From assembly GCA_030620095.1 (NCBI GenBank), contig JAUTXW010002098.1:248001-312000 (forward strand): DNA of 64,000 nt, in the 5' to 3' direction. A program made the position numbers and the translations under genes. Under the pieces are notes generated by a model that saw nothing but the letters and a program-made list of their open reading frames with translations, did no database searches and was not told where the DNA came from. The stretch's first letter is position 1, and every line of letters begins with the position of its first letter. The DNA is from Kuschelorhynchus macadamiae. Its lineage: Eukaryota; Arthropoda; Insecta; Coleoptera; Curculionidae. Shown in pieces: positions 35,795 to 46,259 of the stretch.

Positions 35795-36705
35795 ACTTCT
35801 GGCTGGGTCTTATTGTATAAAATTTTATTCGGTACTTCCTTTTTATTATTGAGGCTCTCAACTACGTAACATTCCGCAATATTAGCAGATTTTCATCCAC
35901 CATATCGCTTGATAGCTAATACATCAACTCCAGTATTATTCGTTCTTCGAAAAGAGTGTCCAGCATACATTTTGAAGTTCTCAAACTTTATAAATTTCGC
36001 AATTTTACTTGGAATTGACGAAAACGTATTTTTCCCGACAGGCTGGTTTAAGCACTTTCCATTTTGATATCGCATAAAGAAGCGCGGATTAATAGTCGTC
36101 ATGTGGGATCTTGTATCAATGTACTTTTGAATTATTTTGAAATGACAAACCAGAGTGTCGTCACTTTTTGTCACTGTAAATGTACGTGACATTCCATTTT
36201 TAGAGTCAGGAATGGCCACAATTATAACTTTTTGACTTATTTTAACATTGTCCATTTTCCCAGAGTTCATTAAAACGGCACGCTCCAGCAACTCCCATTA
36301 CCATTACGACCTTCATCAATAAGTATATATCATCGGGGGCTTCAAGCATGAACTTATTCACATCTTCCCTTAAAACACATTCGATTTTTTGGGTCTATAA
36401 CCATCATTTTTTCTTTCCAAAAATGCTCGAAGTTTTGGCTACTTAGAAATATCTATATTTTCCTCTATAAAAAGGGTGGACTTCAACATCGAATACTCAC
36501 ACCATAAGCTTGATGGGGACTTCAATATAGCGCTTTTTTCGTGGAAATACGCCAAAAACAAGATTTATGAGACTGCTGTAGCCGTCTTGCTTTGGCACCA
36601 ATTTTTAAAGGATTTACATGCTGCTTCATACCTTTTTTTCGACTTTTCCGGTAGTAGAGATAAACAAGCAGTATTCGCTGATTCTTCTATGTCTGAAACA
36701 TCCAT
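35795..36705 (-). pseudogene. Crypton tyrosine recombinase
   Basis: From the ATG at 36705 down, three frames read MDVSDIEESANTACLSLLPE, KRYEAACKSFKNWCQSK, FLAYFHEKSAILKSPSSLW, LRAFLERKNDGYRPKK, VMGVAGACRFNELW (first catalytic Arg in GACR), PRFFMRYQNGKCLNQPVGKN, MYAGHSFRRTN (His-X-X-Arg) and VLAIKRYGG. A TGA replaces the Trp after GG, and ECYVVESLNNK, with the putative nucleophile Tyr, follows. This is essentially the full insect Crypton domain order; stops and frameshifts inactivate it. It is a relative of 23400-24020 but clearly a different copy. Confidence 0.75.
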
Positions 36706-36909
36706 TTTGACCACACGGAATCAAACAATTCGACTTCTTCAAACTTTTCGTTATAAATTGTCAACTTTACGTTGTTGATAAAATAAAAACTGCTTATGTC
36801 GCTCTGGCAACGAATCACGGCTGCCTTCAATTTAATGAGAATGCTATCGAATGTAGTGATAATGAAAATCCAAAAATATATCCAGTATTTTCTTGTAAAC
36901 ATACAATAC

Positions 36910-37148
36910 AGGTGACTAAACTAGAAATAAGACACAAAGTCTCGGTCTCAGTCAAAAAGAGTATAATGCGGTAATGTTTCGCCTTTTCAGGCATCATCAG
37001 ACCTTCGACATTAACTAAAATCACAAGAACAAATCAAATAACTATAACGTCACATGTTAAAATACACACAAGAAACACGTGTAACCGCATTATACTCTTT
37101 TTGACTGAGACCGAGACTTTGTGTCTTATTTCTAGTTTAGTCATTTGA
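36910..37148. repeat. Inverted repeat with hammerhead-like motif
   Basis: Arms of about 64 bases (36910-36973 and 37082-37148) are near-perfect complements and include GACTGAGACCGAGACTTTGT. Just inside the left arm, on the minus strand (36970-37003), lies CTGATGA, T, GCC/GGC hairpin, GAAACATT. ACAT could be a CpG decay product of ACGT. No coding. Confidence 0.65.
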
Positions 37149-37334
37149 AAGTTGGTCTCTTAGAGAATATGGACGCTTTCTTACAGTTTATACAATACAG
37201 GGAGGGGAAAAACGTTATATACTACATGGGATGTAAGTACAATAACCAGTCTCGAACTTTTTTGCCAGCCCTCGCTATCGCTCGGGCGCAAACTCGTCCT
37301 CGACTGTAAAATGTTACTTACATCCCTTATAGTA

Positions 37335-37985
37335 TAAATAACTATTTATCAATTCATTCTGTCGGTATATTTGTCTGTCTGTTAGTTCGCGATATAGCTT
37401 AAAGACTACTTACCCGATTGACTTAAAATTTTTATCAAAAATTAAGGGCCATATGGGTATGACCTAGTAATATTTTAGTAAAAATGCAAAATGTCGAAAC
37501 AAAATGGCGGCGTAGTGAAATGTTAAAAAAATTATTATAATAAAACTGCTTATCCAATTTATTTCAAATTTTGCGTAAACATCAAGTATTATGGTTGAAA
37601 TCAACTGGTAAAATTTTGGTACGAATCCAAGATGGCGAAACAAAATGGCAGTATAATAAAATATTTAAAAATTCAGCCCGAAAAAAAAAATAATGGGTTG
37701 ATTTCAAATTGTATGCCATAACTAATTGTGGTATAGGGCTCAACTAGTAAAACTCTGTTACTAATTCAAGATGGCGGAACAAAATTGCGGCCAAATAAAC
37801 TTCTTGTTATTATGAAGAAAATCGCCCTCTCAGGATTTACATATCTTCACGTTTTAGCATCCCTAGATGCCAAAAAAACATGTTTTATCAATTCCGTCAA
37901 TCCGTCTGTCGGTCTGTGTGTCAGTTCGCGACATAGCTTAAATACTACTTACCCGATTGACCAAAAATTAAAGGTGTTAGTTTGA
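37335..37985 (+). repeat. ATGGCGGC-type repeat block
   Basis: Repeated CGACATAGCTTAAA, AAAATTAAGGG, GAATCCAAGATGGCGAAAC and ACAAAATGGCGGCG phrases in the same order as 34857-35450. It ends abruptly at the PLE fragment. Confidence 0.8.
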
Positions 37986-38810
37986 ATTTTAATTAACAGT
38001 TTACACTGTTTTAAGGTACTTTTTACTTCTGTTATCAGTTTTGATAACGGGTTTTTCTCAATCAAATCGTAAGGACCAGCTTGAATCAAATTGTCTACTC
38101 TTTCAAAATAATCTGTATTGTCTAGTATAACAACCTTATTTCCTTAGTCAGCTTTTAAATAAAAACATTCCTTTTTCTTCAGTCCCTGGATAACTTCAGT
38201 ATTTATATGAGAAACATATTTTGGCTTGTTGTTAACAACGTTTTTTGAGATTTGATTTCTGCAAGCCTCTCTAATGAATCCCTTAGTTGATTCTGGCATG
38301 TATTGAATAGAACTTTCGATATTCGCTATAATAGTTGGTAAACTATTTTTTACTGGAGGATGCAAAATTCAAACCTTTATTCAAAAGGGCGATTTCTCTA
38401 TTATCAAAGAACTGAGAAGAAAAGTTTTCTACAATGTTCTCAACTTCCGAAGAAATTTGTTTTTGTGGTTTCAACTTTCTCAGTTTGTTTTTAAGTGAAC
38501 ACATTTTCTTCAAAAATTTGGCATTGATAACTACAAACATTTTTCTTTGGAAATCTAACCATTGTTCAAATTCTAAATTACTAAGCTTATAAGTGAGTTC
38601 TTTAAATAATTCGTATGCTTCAATTTCAAGCATACTTCGTTTGCTATACAGATTTTTAATTTTTAAATCTAACCATTTTTGTTTGTCAAAAGATTTAACC
38701 TTCCCAGTAACGTGTGATTGTTTAGGGATTTTGACTGAAATGAATGTAGGGAAAACTGAGAAAAACTTGCATGATTTAAGACTTAATGTAGTTTTATAGT
38801 AATATTTTTT
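37986..38810 (-). pseudogene. Penelope-like N-terminal/RT fragment (third PLE)
   Basis: From 38810 down: FISVKIPKQSHVTGKVKSFD, LTYKLSNLEFEQWLDFQRKM, NREIALLNKGLNFASSSKK, LPTIIANIES, IQGLKKKECFYLKAD, a stop in place of Lys, GNKVVILDNTDYFERVDNLI and GPYDLIEKNPLSKLI. This order (a 'LLSKGL-FAP' type box, then ADKGN) is the N-terminal part of PLE proteins just before the RT core. One frameshift near 38360. The rest of the RT is missing: the fragment ends at the ATGGCGGC-type repeat. Confidence 0.7.
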
Positions 38811-39607
38811 TTAACAGTTTGCTAGGCCGTGATTTTATTCCGCCCTGTTGGGTTTTTACCAAAATATAATCATTTCATACTCTTATGACACTTGATTTTT
38901 TACTACAATTGAAAGAAAGTTATTTTCTCGAATAATAGTTCTGACGAAATTGAAAAGAAAAACTACATTTTGTTGTTTTTTCTTGTATTATACCTTCGAC
39001 GAGTGTCAAGCAATTTAAATCCATCTTAATCTATAAAGTTGTTAATGGTTTTAAAGCTGTTTGAGTTAGAGTTAAGCGTTTTAAGACATTAATAATGTAA
39101 TCTATCGTTCGTTATTATTCACAAGTTGTTTACAGTGTACTGAGTCAAGTTAATTCAAGGCACAGGGCTAAACATCTTTTAGCCTGAAGACATGCAAGTG
39201 CATCTGATTTTGCCTTTATATATTTAAATTTGCATAACAGTTTTAGGTTGTAGACGTTTAGTACGAAGTTTATTTCGCCCGCCTAAGGAGATTAAATACA
39301 AATATAACATTAAATAAGGAATTAGGTTACTTATAAATGGCCTGACTTTTTAAGTGATTTTAATTACATTATCCTTAAATATGAAGACAAACAACACTGG
39401 AGAACAAATTTCCACTTTTTTTTTTCTTGAACAAGACCTATTTTTTTGATTCAACTACACCCAAGCAGCTAAAAAATACCTATTAGAGAATTTAGTGGGC
39501 TCGCAAAAAAATCTGAATTATTTGTTACAAAATTTTAATTCATAGGCATATACAATGAATATACAAATTACAGATAAGAATTTTGCGCTTCTTAGCCTGC
39601 CTTTTGT
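38811..39607. other. Mostly unannotated
   Basis: The first ~80 bases (GTTGGGTTTTTACCAAAATA) look like a degenerate minus-strand copy of the ATGGCGGC-type repeat, suggesting the PLE fragment landed inside one. The rest is AT-rich with no motif. Confidence 0.45.
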
Positions 39608-39908
39608 TGTTATGTTAAAGTGGTGTATTATTTGTGGTTAGGATCCAGTAAAAAAAACAAACGTCCTTTTTTAAATTGCCGAGGTTACGCCAATTTACTG
39701 TTGCATCATCAGGACACAGATTTTATATCCTGCATGAAACTCATATTAGTCTTTACCTACTCCATTGGTTCGCAGATATTTCCTAACCCGAAATAATACA
39801 CCACTCTAACATAAAACCAAGAGAATCGTTAACCAGAACTATTTAGCAACCTAATATCTGCTGACCAAAATAGTAGGGAAGGACTGATGATATGGGTTTC
39901 ATGTGGGA
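39608..39908. repeat. Hammerhead-like ~200-bp repeat units, left flank
   Basis: A minus-oriented unit (about 39608-39775), with a decayed motif at 39681-39720 (GTAACC where GAAACG is expected), is followed by a plus-oriented part ending GGGTTTCATGTGGGATATA. The array continues beyond the mariner at 42794. Confidence 0.65.
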
Positions 39909-39934
39909 TATATATATATATATATATATATATA
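39909..39934. repeat. (TA)n tract at mariner left end
   Basis: A TA run directly precedes the first base of the mariner at 39935. A second TA-rich tract (42715-42793) follows its last base. Confidence 0.9.
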
Positions 39935-40218
39935 CCGTGTGTCCAAGATAAAGAGTGGATAACATTGGTAGATTGGAAACCATAAGAGCTACAGCTTGGG
40001 TTAAATTAGAGAAAAGGTGCTCAATTTAGTTTCCAAATCAATGCCGTTTACAAACCTAAAAAATTCCAAACCGTTCCGAAGAAATCCGACAAAAACCGAA
40101 GAGGTGCATTTTTGTTTTTATTTTTTTACAGCCCTATTTTTAAAGTTGGATCAAATTTGAAAACACATTCTTATAGCAGTTTTTTCTCGCCTACAAGATT
40201 CCACTGTCACAATTTTTG

Positions 40219-40253
40219 TCTGACGTTTCGTCTCCTGTCAACCATCATCAACT
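40219..40253 (-). ncRNA. Hammerhead-like phrase in mariner left arm
   Basis: On the minus strand: GTTGATGATGGTTGACAGG then AGACGAAACGTCAGAC. First core C replaced by T, stem II weak. Its mirror copy on the plus strand is at 42398-42431 in the right arm. Confidence 0.25.
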
Positions 40254-40813
40254 TTGTTTTTTCATACGGCCGCCATATTGGATTTTTACATTTTTAAAAT
40301 GACCATTTGAGTCCCATTTCAACGATGTGTCACTTCATCAACTTTATTTTTCCTACGGCCGCCATATTGATTTTTTTAATTTTTCAAATGCTGCCTTATT
40401 TACGAACTTTGTTTTTTCTTATGGGCGCCATATTGGATTTTTGCAATTTCAAATTTCTCGTTCAATTCTTATTTCAACGAAGGTTGATAGGTGTTAGGTA
40501 CGCCTCGTAGGTACCCACCAATTTAAAAAACAAAACTAGAAACCTTTAAGTAGACAACACAAAACGATTTATTTCAAACTTAACTACTACTAACTACTTA
40601 ACAGACAAAAAAGAATTTAAATTAACTATCTTACTTTACAGAAGGTGTTCAAATACAAAACCATTGTTTTCTAAACACAAGTATGCGCGTCGGATAGTTG
40701 CATTTAATACATTTTGCAGGACATCTGGTGTTATGGTTTGAAATGCCTCCAAAACCAGTTGACGTTTATTTTAAAAAAAATCTAGTAGCCTTTTAAAAAC
40801 AAATTAATGACTT

Positions 40814-40854
40814 ATGTCAAAATCAACAATGTAAAAATTTGTTGATTTTGACAT
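40814..40854. repeat. 16-bp perfect palindrome upstream of transposase
   Basis: ATGTCAAAATCAACAA (40814-40829) and its exact complement (40839-40854) lie about 90 bases before the transposase ATG, outside the long arms. It may be a transposase-binding or hairpin site. Confidence 0.6.
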
Positions 40855-40944
40855 TTTGTTTACAGAATACAGATTTTGCTTATCGAGTTTTTTAAATTAT
40901 TGCATTTTTTATTGTTATTTATTAGTTTTTGTTTGCTTTAAAAA

Positions 40945-42012
40945 ATGTTTACAAAGTTTTCTTTTGAAGAGAAGTACGACATGTTAAAATGCTACATTTT
41001 ATGTCATAGCAACACTCAAAGGGCGAAAGATATGTACGAAAATGATTATCCAGAAAGAACTCAACCAAACAGACAGATATTTGGAAAGATTTTTAGAAAT
41101 TTACATACGTATGGTTCTTTTGATAAAAATCTAGGCAACCGAAATAAGAACTCTAATGAGGAAACAGAAAATAATGTTTTGTTGGCAGCAGTCGAAAACC
41201 CGACAACGTCTGTTAGACAAATTGAGCGCCAAACTGGAATCCCAAAATCAACTGCGCATTTTGTTTTAAAGAAAAATAAATTCACACCTTATAAGTTTAG
41301 AATTTGTCAGGGACTGCGACCGGGTGATGATTTAAGAAGAAGAACCTTTTGTGAGTGGTATACCAGAAGATGTCAGGAAGAAGAAAACTTGCCGAACCGA
41401 ATTTTGTGGTCGGATTAAAGCATAGTGACAAATAATGGTATCTTCAACAGAAGAAATACTCATTTTTGGGCCAAAGAAAACCCTCGACGGTTTAAGCAGT
41501 CGAAATTTCAGCACCGATTTGGTTTCAGCATGTGGGTCGGAATTTTGGGAATGCAAATTATCGGACCCTTCATTTACAATGGAACCCTAACTTCCCAGCG
41601 CTATCGCCATTTGCTACAGAACGACCTAGAGAATTGGTTTGACGAAAATCTTCCTCTAGCAGAACTAAATAATTTTTGGTTCCAGCAGGATGGAGCACCT
41701 GCGCATAATGCCAGGATTGTTCAAAACTATCTAGCAGAGAGGTTTCCCGAAAGATGGATAGGGACGCATTCAGTAGTGGCGTGGCCCCCTAGATCGCCGG
41801 ACTTGACACCGCTAGATTTTTATCTGTGGGGTTATTTAAAAAACTGGGTGTACGAGCGAAGTTTTGAAACGGAAGAGCAGCTACGTCAACTGGTTTTGGA
41901 GGCATTTCAAACCATAACACCTGATGTCCTGCAAAATGTATTAAATGCAACTATCCGACGCGCATACTTGTGTTTAGAAAACAATGGTTTTTTATTTGAA
42001 CACCTTCTGTAA
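40945..42012 (+). pseudogene. Mariner-like transposase with one nonsense codon
   Basis: One frame of 355 residues from the ATG at 40945 is broken only by TAA at 41416-41418. Order: DUF4817 helix-turn-helix (MFTKFSFEEKYDMLKCYILC, YENDYPERTQPNR), a second helix region (SVRQIERQTGIPKSTAHFVL), then ILWSD with the first catalytic Asp; the next codon, probably GAA for Glu, is TAA. HFWAKENPRR, MWVGILGMQIIGPF, WFQQDGAPAHN with the second Asp and WPPRSPDLTPLDFYLWGYLK with the third follow, ending FLFEHLL. By my count 36 residues separate the last two Asp. A single base change would explain the loss, so the copy is young. Confidence 0.85.
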
Positions 42013-42714
42013 AGTAAGATAGTTAATTTAAATTCTTTTTTGTCTGTTAAGTAGTTAGTAGTAGTTAAGTTTGAAATAAATCGTTTTGTGTTGTCTACTT
42101 AAAGGTTTCTAGTTTTGTTTTTTAAATTGGTGGGTACCTACGAGGCGTACCTAACACCTATCAGTACTTCGTTGAAATAAGAATTGAACGAGAAATTTGA
42201 AATTGCAAAAATCCAATATGGCGCCCATAAGAAAAAACAAAGTTCGTAAATAAGGCAGCATTTGAAAAATTAAAAAAATCAATATGGCGGCCGTAGGAAA
42301 AATAAAGTTGATGAAGTGACACATCGTTGAAATGGGACTCAAATGGTCATTTTAAAAATGTAAAAATCCAATATGGCGGCCGTATGAAAAAACAAAGTTG
42401 ATGATGGTTGACAGGAGACGAAACGTCAGACAAAAATTGTGACAGTGGCATCTTGTAGGCGAGAAAAAACTGCTATAAGAATGTGTTTTCAAATTTGATC
42501 CAACTTTAAAAATAGGGCTGTAAAAAAATAAAAACAAAAATGCACCTCTTCGGTTTTTGTCGGATTTCTTCGGAACGGTTTGGAATTTTTTAGGTTTGTA
42601 AACGGCATTGATTTGGAAACTAAATTGAGCAACTTTTCTCTAATTTAACCCAAGCTGTAGCTCTTATGGTTTCCAATCTAACAATGTTATCCACTCTTTA
42701 TCTTGGACACACTG

Positions 42715-42737
42715 TATATATATATATCTATATATAC

Positions 42738-42769
<32 letters not shown>

Positions 42770-42793
42770 ATACATATACATATACATATATAT
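42715..42793. repeat. TA-rich tract at mariner right end
   Basis: TATA/TACATA repeats from the last base of the mariner to the next hammerhead-like unit. Confidence 0.9.
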
Positions 42794-43440
42794 ATGAATT
42801 CTGAGGATGCAACAATAACTTACTGGATCCTAACCCCAAATAATACACCGTTCTAACATAAAAACAAGAGAATCGTTAACGAAAACCACTGAGAAACTTA
42901 ATATCTGGGAAATATCTGCTGTCCACCGTATTAGGTAAAGACTGAAAATATGTGTTTCGTGCAGGATATAGAATATATATGTGTCCTGAGGATGCAACAA
43001 TACAGTTTCGAAACGTCGAAAATAAAAAAAAAACTTTTATTTTTTACTGGACCCTAACCCCAAATAATACACCACTCTAACATGAGAACAAGGGGATCGT
43101 TAACGAAAACCATTTAGAAACTTAGTATCTGTATATGTAAAGACTGATAATATGGGTTTCATGCTGGATATAGATCAACATATGTGTCCTCAAGATGCAA
43201 CAATAAAGTTGCGAAACGTCGACTATTTAAAAATAGTCTTTATTTTTATTTCTAGATCCTAACCCCAAATAATACATTTACATAACAACAAAAGGATTGT
43301 TAACGAAAATCATTTAGAAACTTAATATCTGGGTAATATATGCGAAGCAACGGACTAAAAGTACTGATAATATGAGTTTCAAGCAGGATATATGTGTCCT
43401 GAGGATGATTTTCAAAAAATGCTTTTACTGGATCTTAACC
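42794..43440 (+). repeat. Tandem ~200-bp array with hammerhead-like motifs
   Basis: Four units begin at about 42794, 42981, 43184 and 43392. Each has the motif, then CTAACCCCAAATAATACACC, AACAAGAGGATCGTTAACG, ACTTAATATCTGGG and GGGTTTCATGCAGGATATA. The second unit reads CTGAGGA, T, GCAAC hairpin, GAAACGTC, G; the third keeps GAAACGTCGAC but has CTCAAGA. The first lacks the second box and the fourth is truncated. No reading frame. Tandem units of this size with one motif each resemble animal hammerhead satellites/retrozymes. Confidence 0.7.
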
Positions 43441-44290
43441 CCAACCAATACACCACCCTAACCAACGTTTTCTAACATTGTTCCGCCATATTGGATTTTT
43501 ACCAAAATATTATCAGGCCATCCCCATATGACCCTTAATTTTTGGTCGAAATTTGAAGTCAATCGGGTAAGTAATATTTAAGCTGACACACACGTTTTTT
43601 GGCATCTAGGGACGCTAAAACATGAAGATATGTAAATCCTGAGAGGGTGATTTTCTTCAAGATTACAAAAATTTTATTTGGGCGCTATCTTGTTTCGCCA
43701 TCTTAAATTAGTAACACAGTTTTACTAGTTGAGCCCTATAATACCACAATTAGTTATGGCAGACAATTTGAAATCAGTACATTAAGTAGTTTTTTCAGGC
43801 TGAATTTTTAAATATTTTATTATACCGCCATTTTGGTTTCGTATCAAAATTTTACCAGTTGATTCCAACATAATACTTGATGTTTATGGAAAATTTAAAA
43901 TAAATTGGATAAGCAGTTTTTTCGTGATAATTTTTTTAACCTTTCACTACGCACCCATTTTGTTTCGTCATTTTCGATTTTTACCAAAATATTACCAGGT
44001 CGTACCCATATAACCTTTAATTTTTTATAAAAATTTGAAGTCATTCGGGTAAGTAGTCTTTAAACTATGCCGCGAACTGACAGACTGACAGACAGACATA
44101 CCGTCAGACGGACCGACGAATTTGCTAAAACATATTTTTTTTCGCATCTAGGGACTCTAAAATGTAAAGACGTGTAAAACCTGAGAGGGTGATTTTTTCA
44201 CGATTACAAACTTTTTATTTGGTCACCATTTTGTTCGGTCACCGCGGATTTTTTATTTTACTAGTTGATCCCTACACCCTATACCCCAGC
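43440..44290 (-). repeat. ATGGCGGC-type repeat block
   Basis: Reverse-oriented copy of the family at 34857 and 37335, with GCCATATTGG, CGCCATTTTGG and related phrases and a (CAGA)-like GACAGACAGA run near 44085. It directly continues the hammerhead-like array; the junction repeats at 54800-54860. Confidence 0.8.
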
Positions 44291-44444
44291 CATCTGAGAC
44301 ATAGTAAGAGGTCCAGTTGATATTTTAAATCCGCACAGAAAAGTGTTTGCTCGAGCGGCAATATCGATAGTGCGAGTGCTTGTGTTATTATTTAATTTTT
44401 CAAAAATTTATTTTATATACAGTTTTATTTTTGTGGTTGTAAAA

Positions 44445-44528
44445 ATGCCTGGTTATAAGTTTTTTATATTGTTCAAATAGAAGTGGGAATAATAAATCAC
44501 TGTTCAAATTACCTTATGGTCCCGTAAG
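44445..44528 (+). pseudogene. THAP-domain gene, first exon
   Basis: ATG at 44445 gives MPGYKFFI; one base later the frame gives CSNRSGNNKSLFKLPYGPV, the start of a THAP zinc finger. A donor AAG|GTATGT follows at 44529. The first zinc Cys appears changed to Phe and a base is gained or lost, so the exon is broken. Confidence 0.6.
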
Positions 44529-44685
44529 GTATGTTGGTTTTATTATTAACATTTATAATTTTTTACTTCTGATAGTAAGTTTAATAGGTTCACGCAAAAT
44601 ATGTTTTAACAAGTAGGTACTTTATAAGTAGCCTAATTTATAGTTTTTTTATAGTATAAAAATGTAATAATTTTAAATTTAACAG

Positions 44686-44896
44686 TTGGCTTAAAGCGGA
44701 CGGGAAGATATTTTAGAAAAAAGTTATTGTAATTACAAGTTATGCGAGGATCACTCTGAAAGTAGATGTTTTGCGGTATCTACAAGCTGTGTAAAGCGCC
44801 TTTATGATACCACAATACCGACAATTTTTCCTGGACCAAAGCGCAGATCTAATATTTTATTCGAAGAACCTCCGAAAATGGTCACAATTTTATCAA
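44686..44896 (+). pseudogene. THAP-domain gene, second exon
   Basis: An acceptor (TTTAACAG) ends at 44685. The frame reads KSYCNYKLCEDHSESRCFAV, then VKRLYDTTIPTIFPGPKRR: the second half of a THAP finger with its Cys and His (LCEDH) and the terminal PTIF box. A stop lies near the exon start (LA*SG). A donor A|GTAAGT follows at 44897. THAP fingers bind DNA in P-element-related transposases and host regulators. No transposase exon is seen downstream, so either origin is possible. Confidence 0.65.
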
Positions 44897-46259
44897 GTAA
44901 GTCATTTTATTGTTAAAGACAGCATTGTTAAAATACCGGTACCGAAAATCATATTAATCCCGGTAAGATTGAAATAACCCAACTGACGTGGTTCAGGGGC
45001 AGGGAAAATCAAACCTTAGGCGTTATGAAGGTGAACACAGTCATCCATTACGCAAAAAGTTTATTACTATAGTTACGGATAATATTAAAGAAAATATAAC
45101 CGTTAAAGTAATGGGCTTTAAAGATATGAAAATAATTGTTTTTTTTTAAACAATAAAAAGTAATTTTAAAATACTGTAACGCAACTACCTATAATCTAGT
45201 CTAAAAATTTGGTATTAAGGTAAAGCAAATATTAGAGAGATAATAAAATAATTGAAAAAATAGAATAAGTAATAAAAGAGTTTATATATTAAGTTTGTGT
45301 TGAAGGAGCAGCCATGGTATACAGAAAAAAAAAGCATTTTTTAACAATATATATGCTCATACTAACTCCATAACATAGCACTCAGTAATTAAATAAATCC
45401 GCTCAACAAATCGAATTGACATACCGACCGGTATTAACAAGACTCTTTCGTCTGACCGTTGGCTTTGGTTTAGCTACCGGCTATCTCGGCAGGACTAGAT
45501 TCTTGTTACTTGTACAAAACAGATAATTGACAAACGTATTTTCTAAGAACTGAGAACATTTATTCGAAAATGTTTACAATATTTTTTTAAGGGACACGTA
45601 AAAGCGGTTTATGGCGTTTCTATACGATTTGATTTTCTCCGTTATAGTACGTTATACTAATGCATCGTTTTTTGTCATTAAATTATTTATTTTATCTTTG
45701 TTTTAAATATTACCCAAAAATCTTGTTTGTTGATGCCGGTAATATTGGTTTTACTTAATAAAATCATAAAATGATGGCATTTTCCAACATAATTCCTTAA
45801 CAAAAGACAGGATATTCTTAATCAACTAGTTACATAATTAATGTTTCGTTATTTTTTATAATTTTGTGTATAAATAAATATATTTGTGAAAGTTAAAATG
45901 TGTTTTTTTCCTAACTTAATCACCATTTTCTGAATAGTGCAGGAAAATGAGCATTTGGCATTTTTTAAAAACACTATTTATAATTAGCTTTTCATTTTAA
46001 TGAAATAAGATTAAATCAAATTTATATCGCAGTAAAAGGCTAAAAAGTACCTTAGAAAACCGGTAATTCACATATTATAATACTCAAATATTCATAACAT
46101 TTTGTTTCCAAAAAATTTGAATTGGTGCGGGTAATGCTATTTTTAATTTATTAATAATTTTTAATATCCGACAACTATTTTGGTGCGGGCAATACATGTC
46201 TCTCGCGCCGAGGCCAAAGAAAATTGACGCGCTACTTGTCTAACTTTCGCATCTGGTAT
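44897..46259. other. No coding feature seen
   Basis: AT-rich with scattered phrases such as CCGGTAAT/CCGGTATTA. It could be an intron of the THAP gene; no further exon is recognised. A small GC-richer patch at 45420-45500 has no assignment. Confidence 0.4.

Larger units (their letters stand above)
39935..42714 (+). mobile_element. Best-preserved mariner-like element, ~830-bp inverted arms
   Basis: Ends are CCGTGTGTCCAAGATAAAG and CTTTATCTTGGACACACTG. Arms 39935-40764 and 41884-42714 are nearly identical in inverted orientation and comprise more than half of the 2.78 kb element. They contain three CGCCATATTG-type phrases and a hammerhead-like phrase each. The inner end of the left arm is an inverted copy of the last ~40 codons of the transposase. 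It sits in the (TA)n part of a hammerhead-like repeat unit. Confidence 0.85.

Noticed and set aside
40112..40510. Frames with FYSPIF and HFINFIFP, mirrored at 42151-42537
   Set aside because: They are the two inverted mariner arms read on opposite strands.
44897..46259. Possible further THAP-gene exons
   Set aside because: I could not find a frame with splice sites or transposase motifs; left unannotated.
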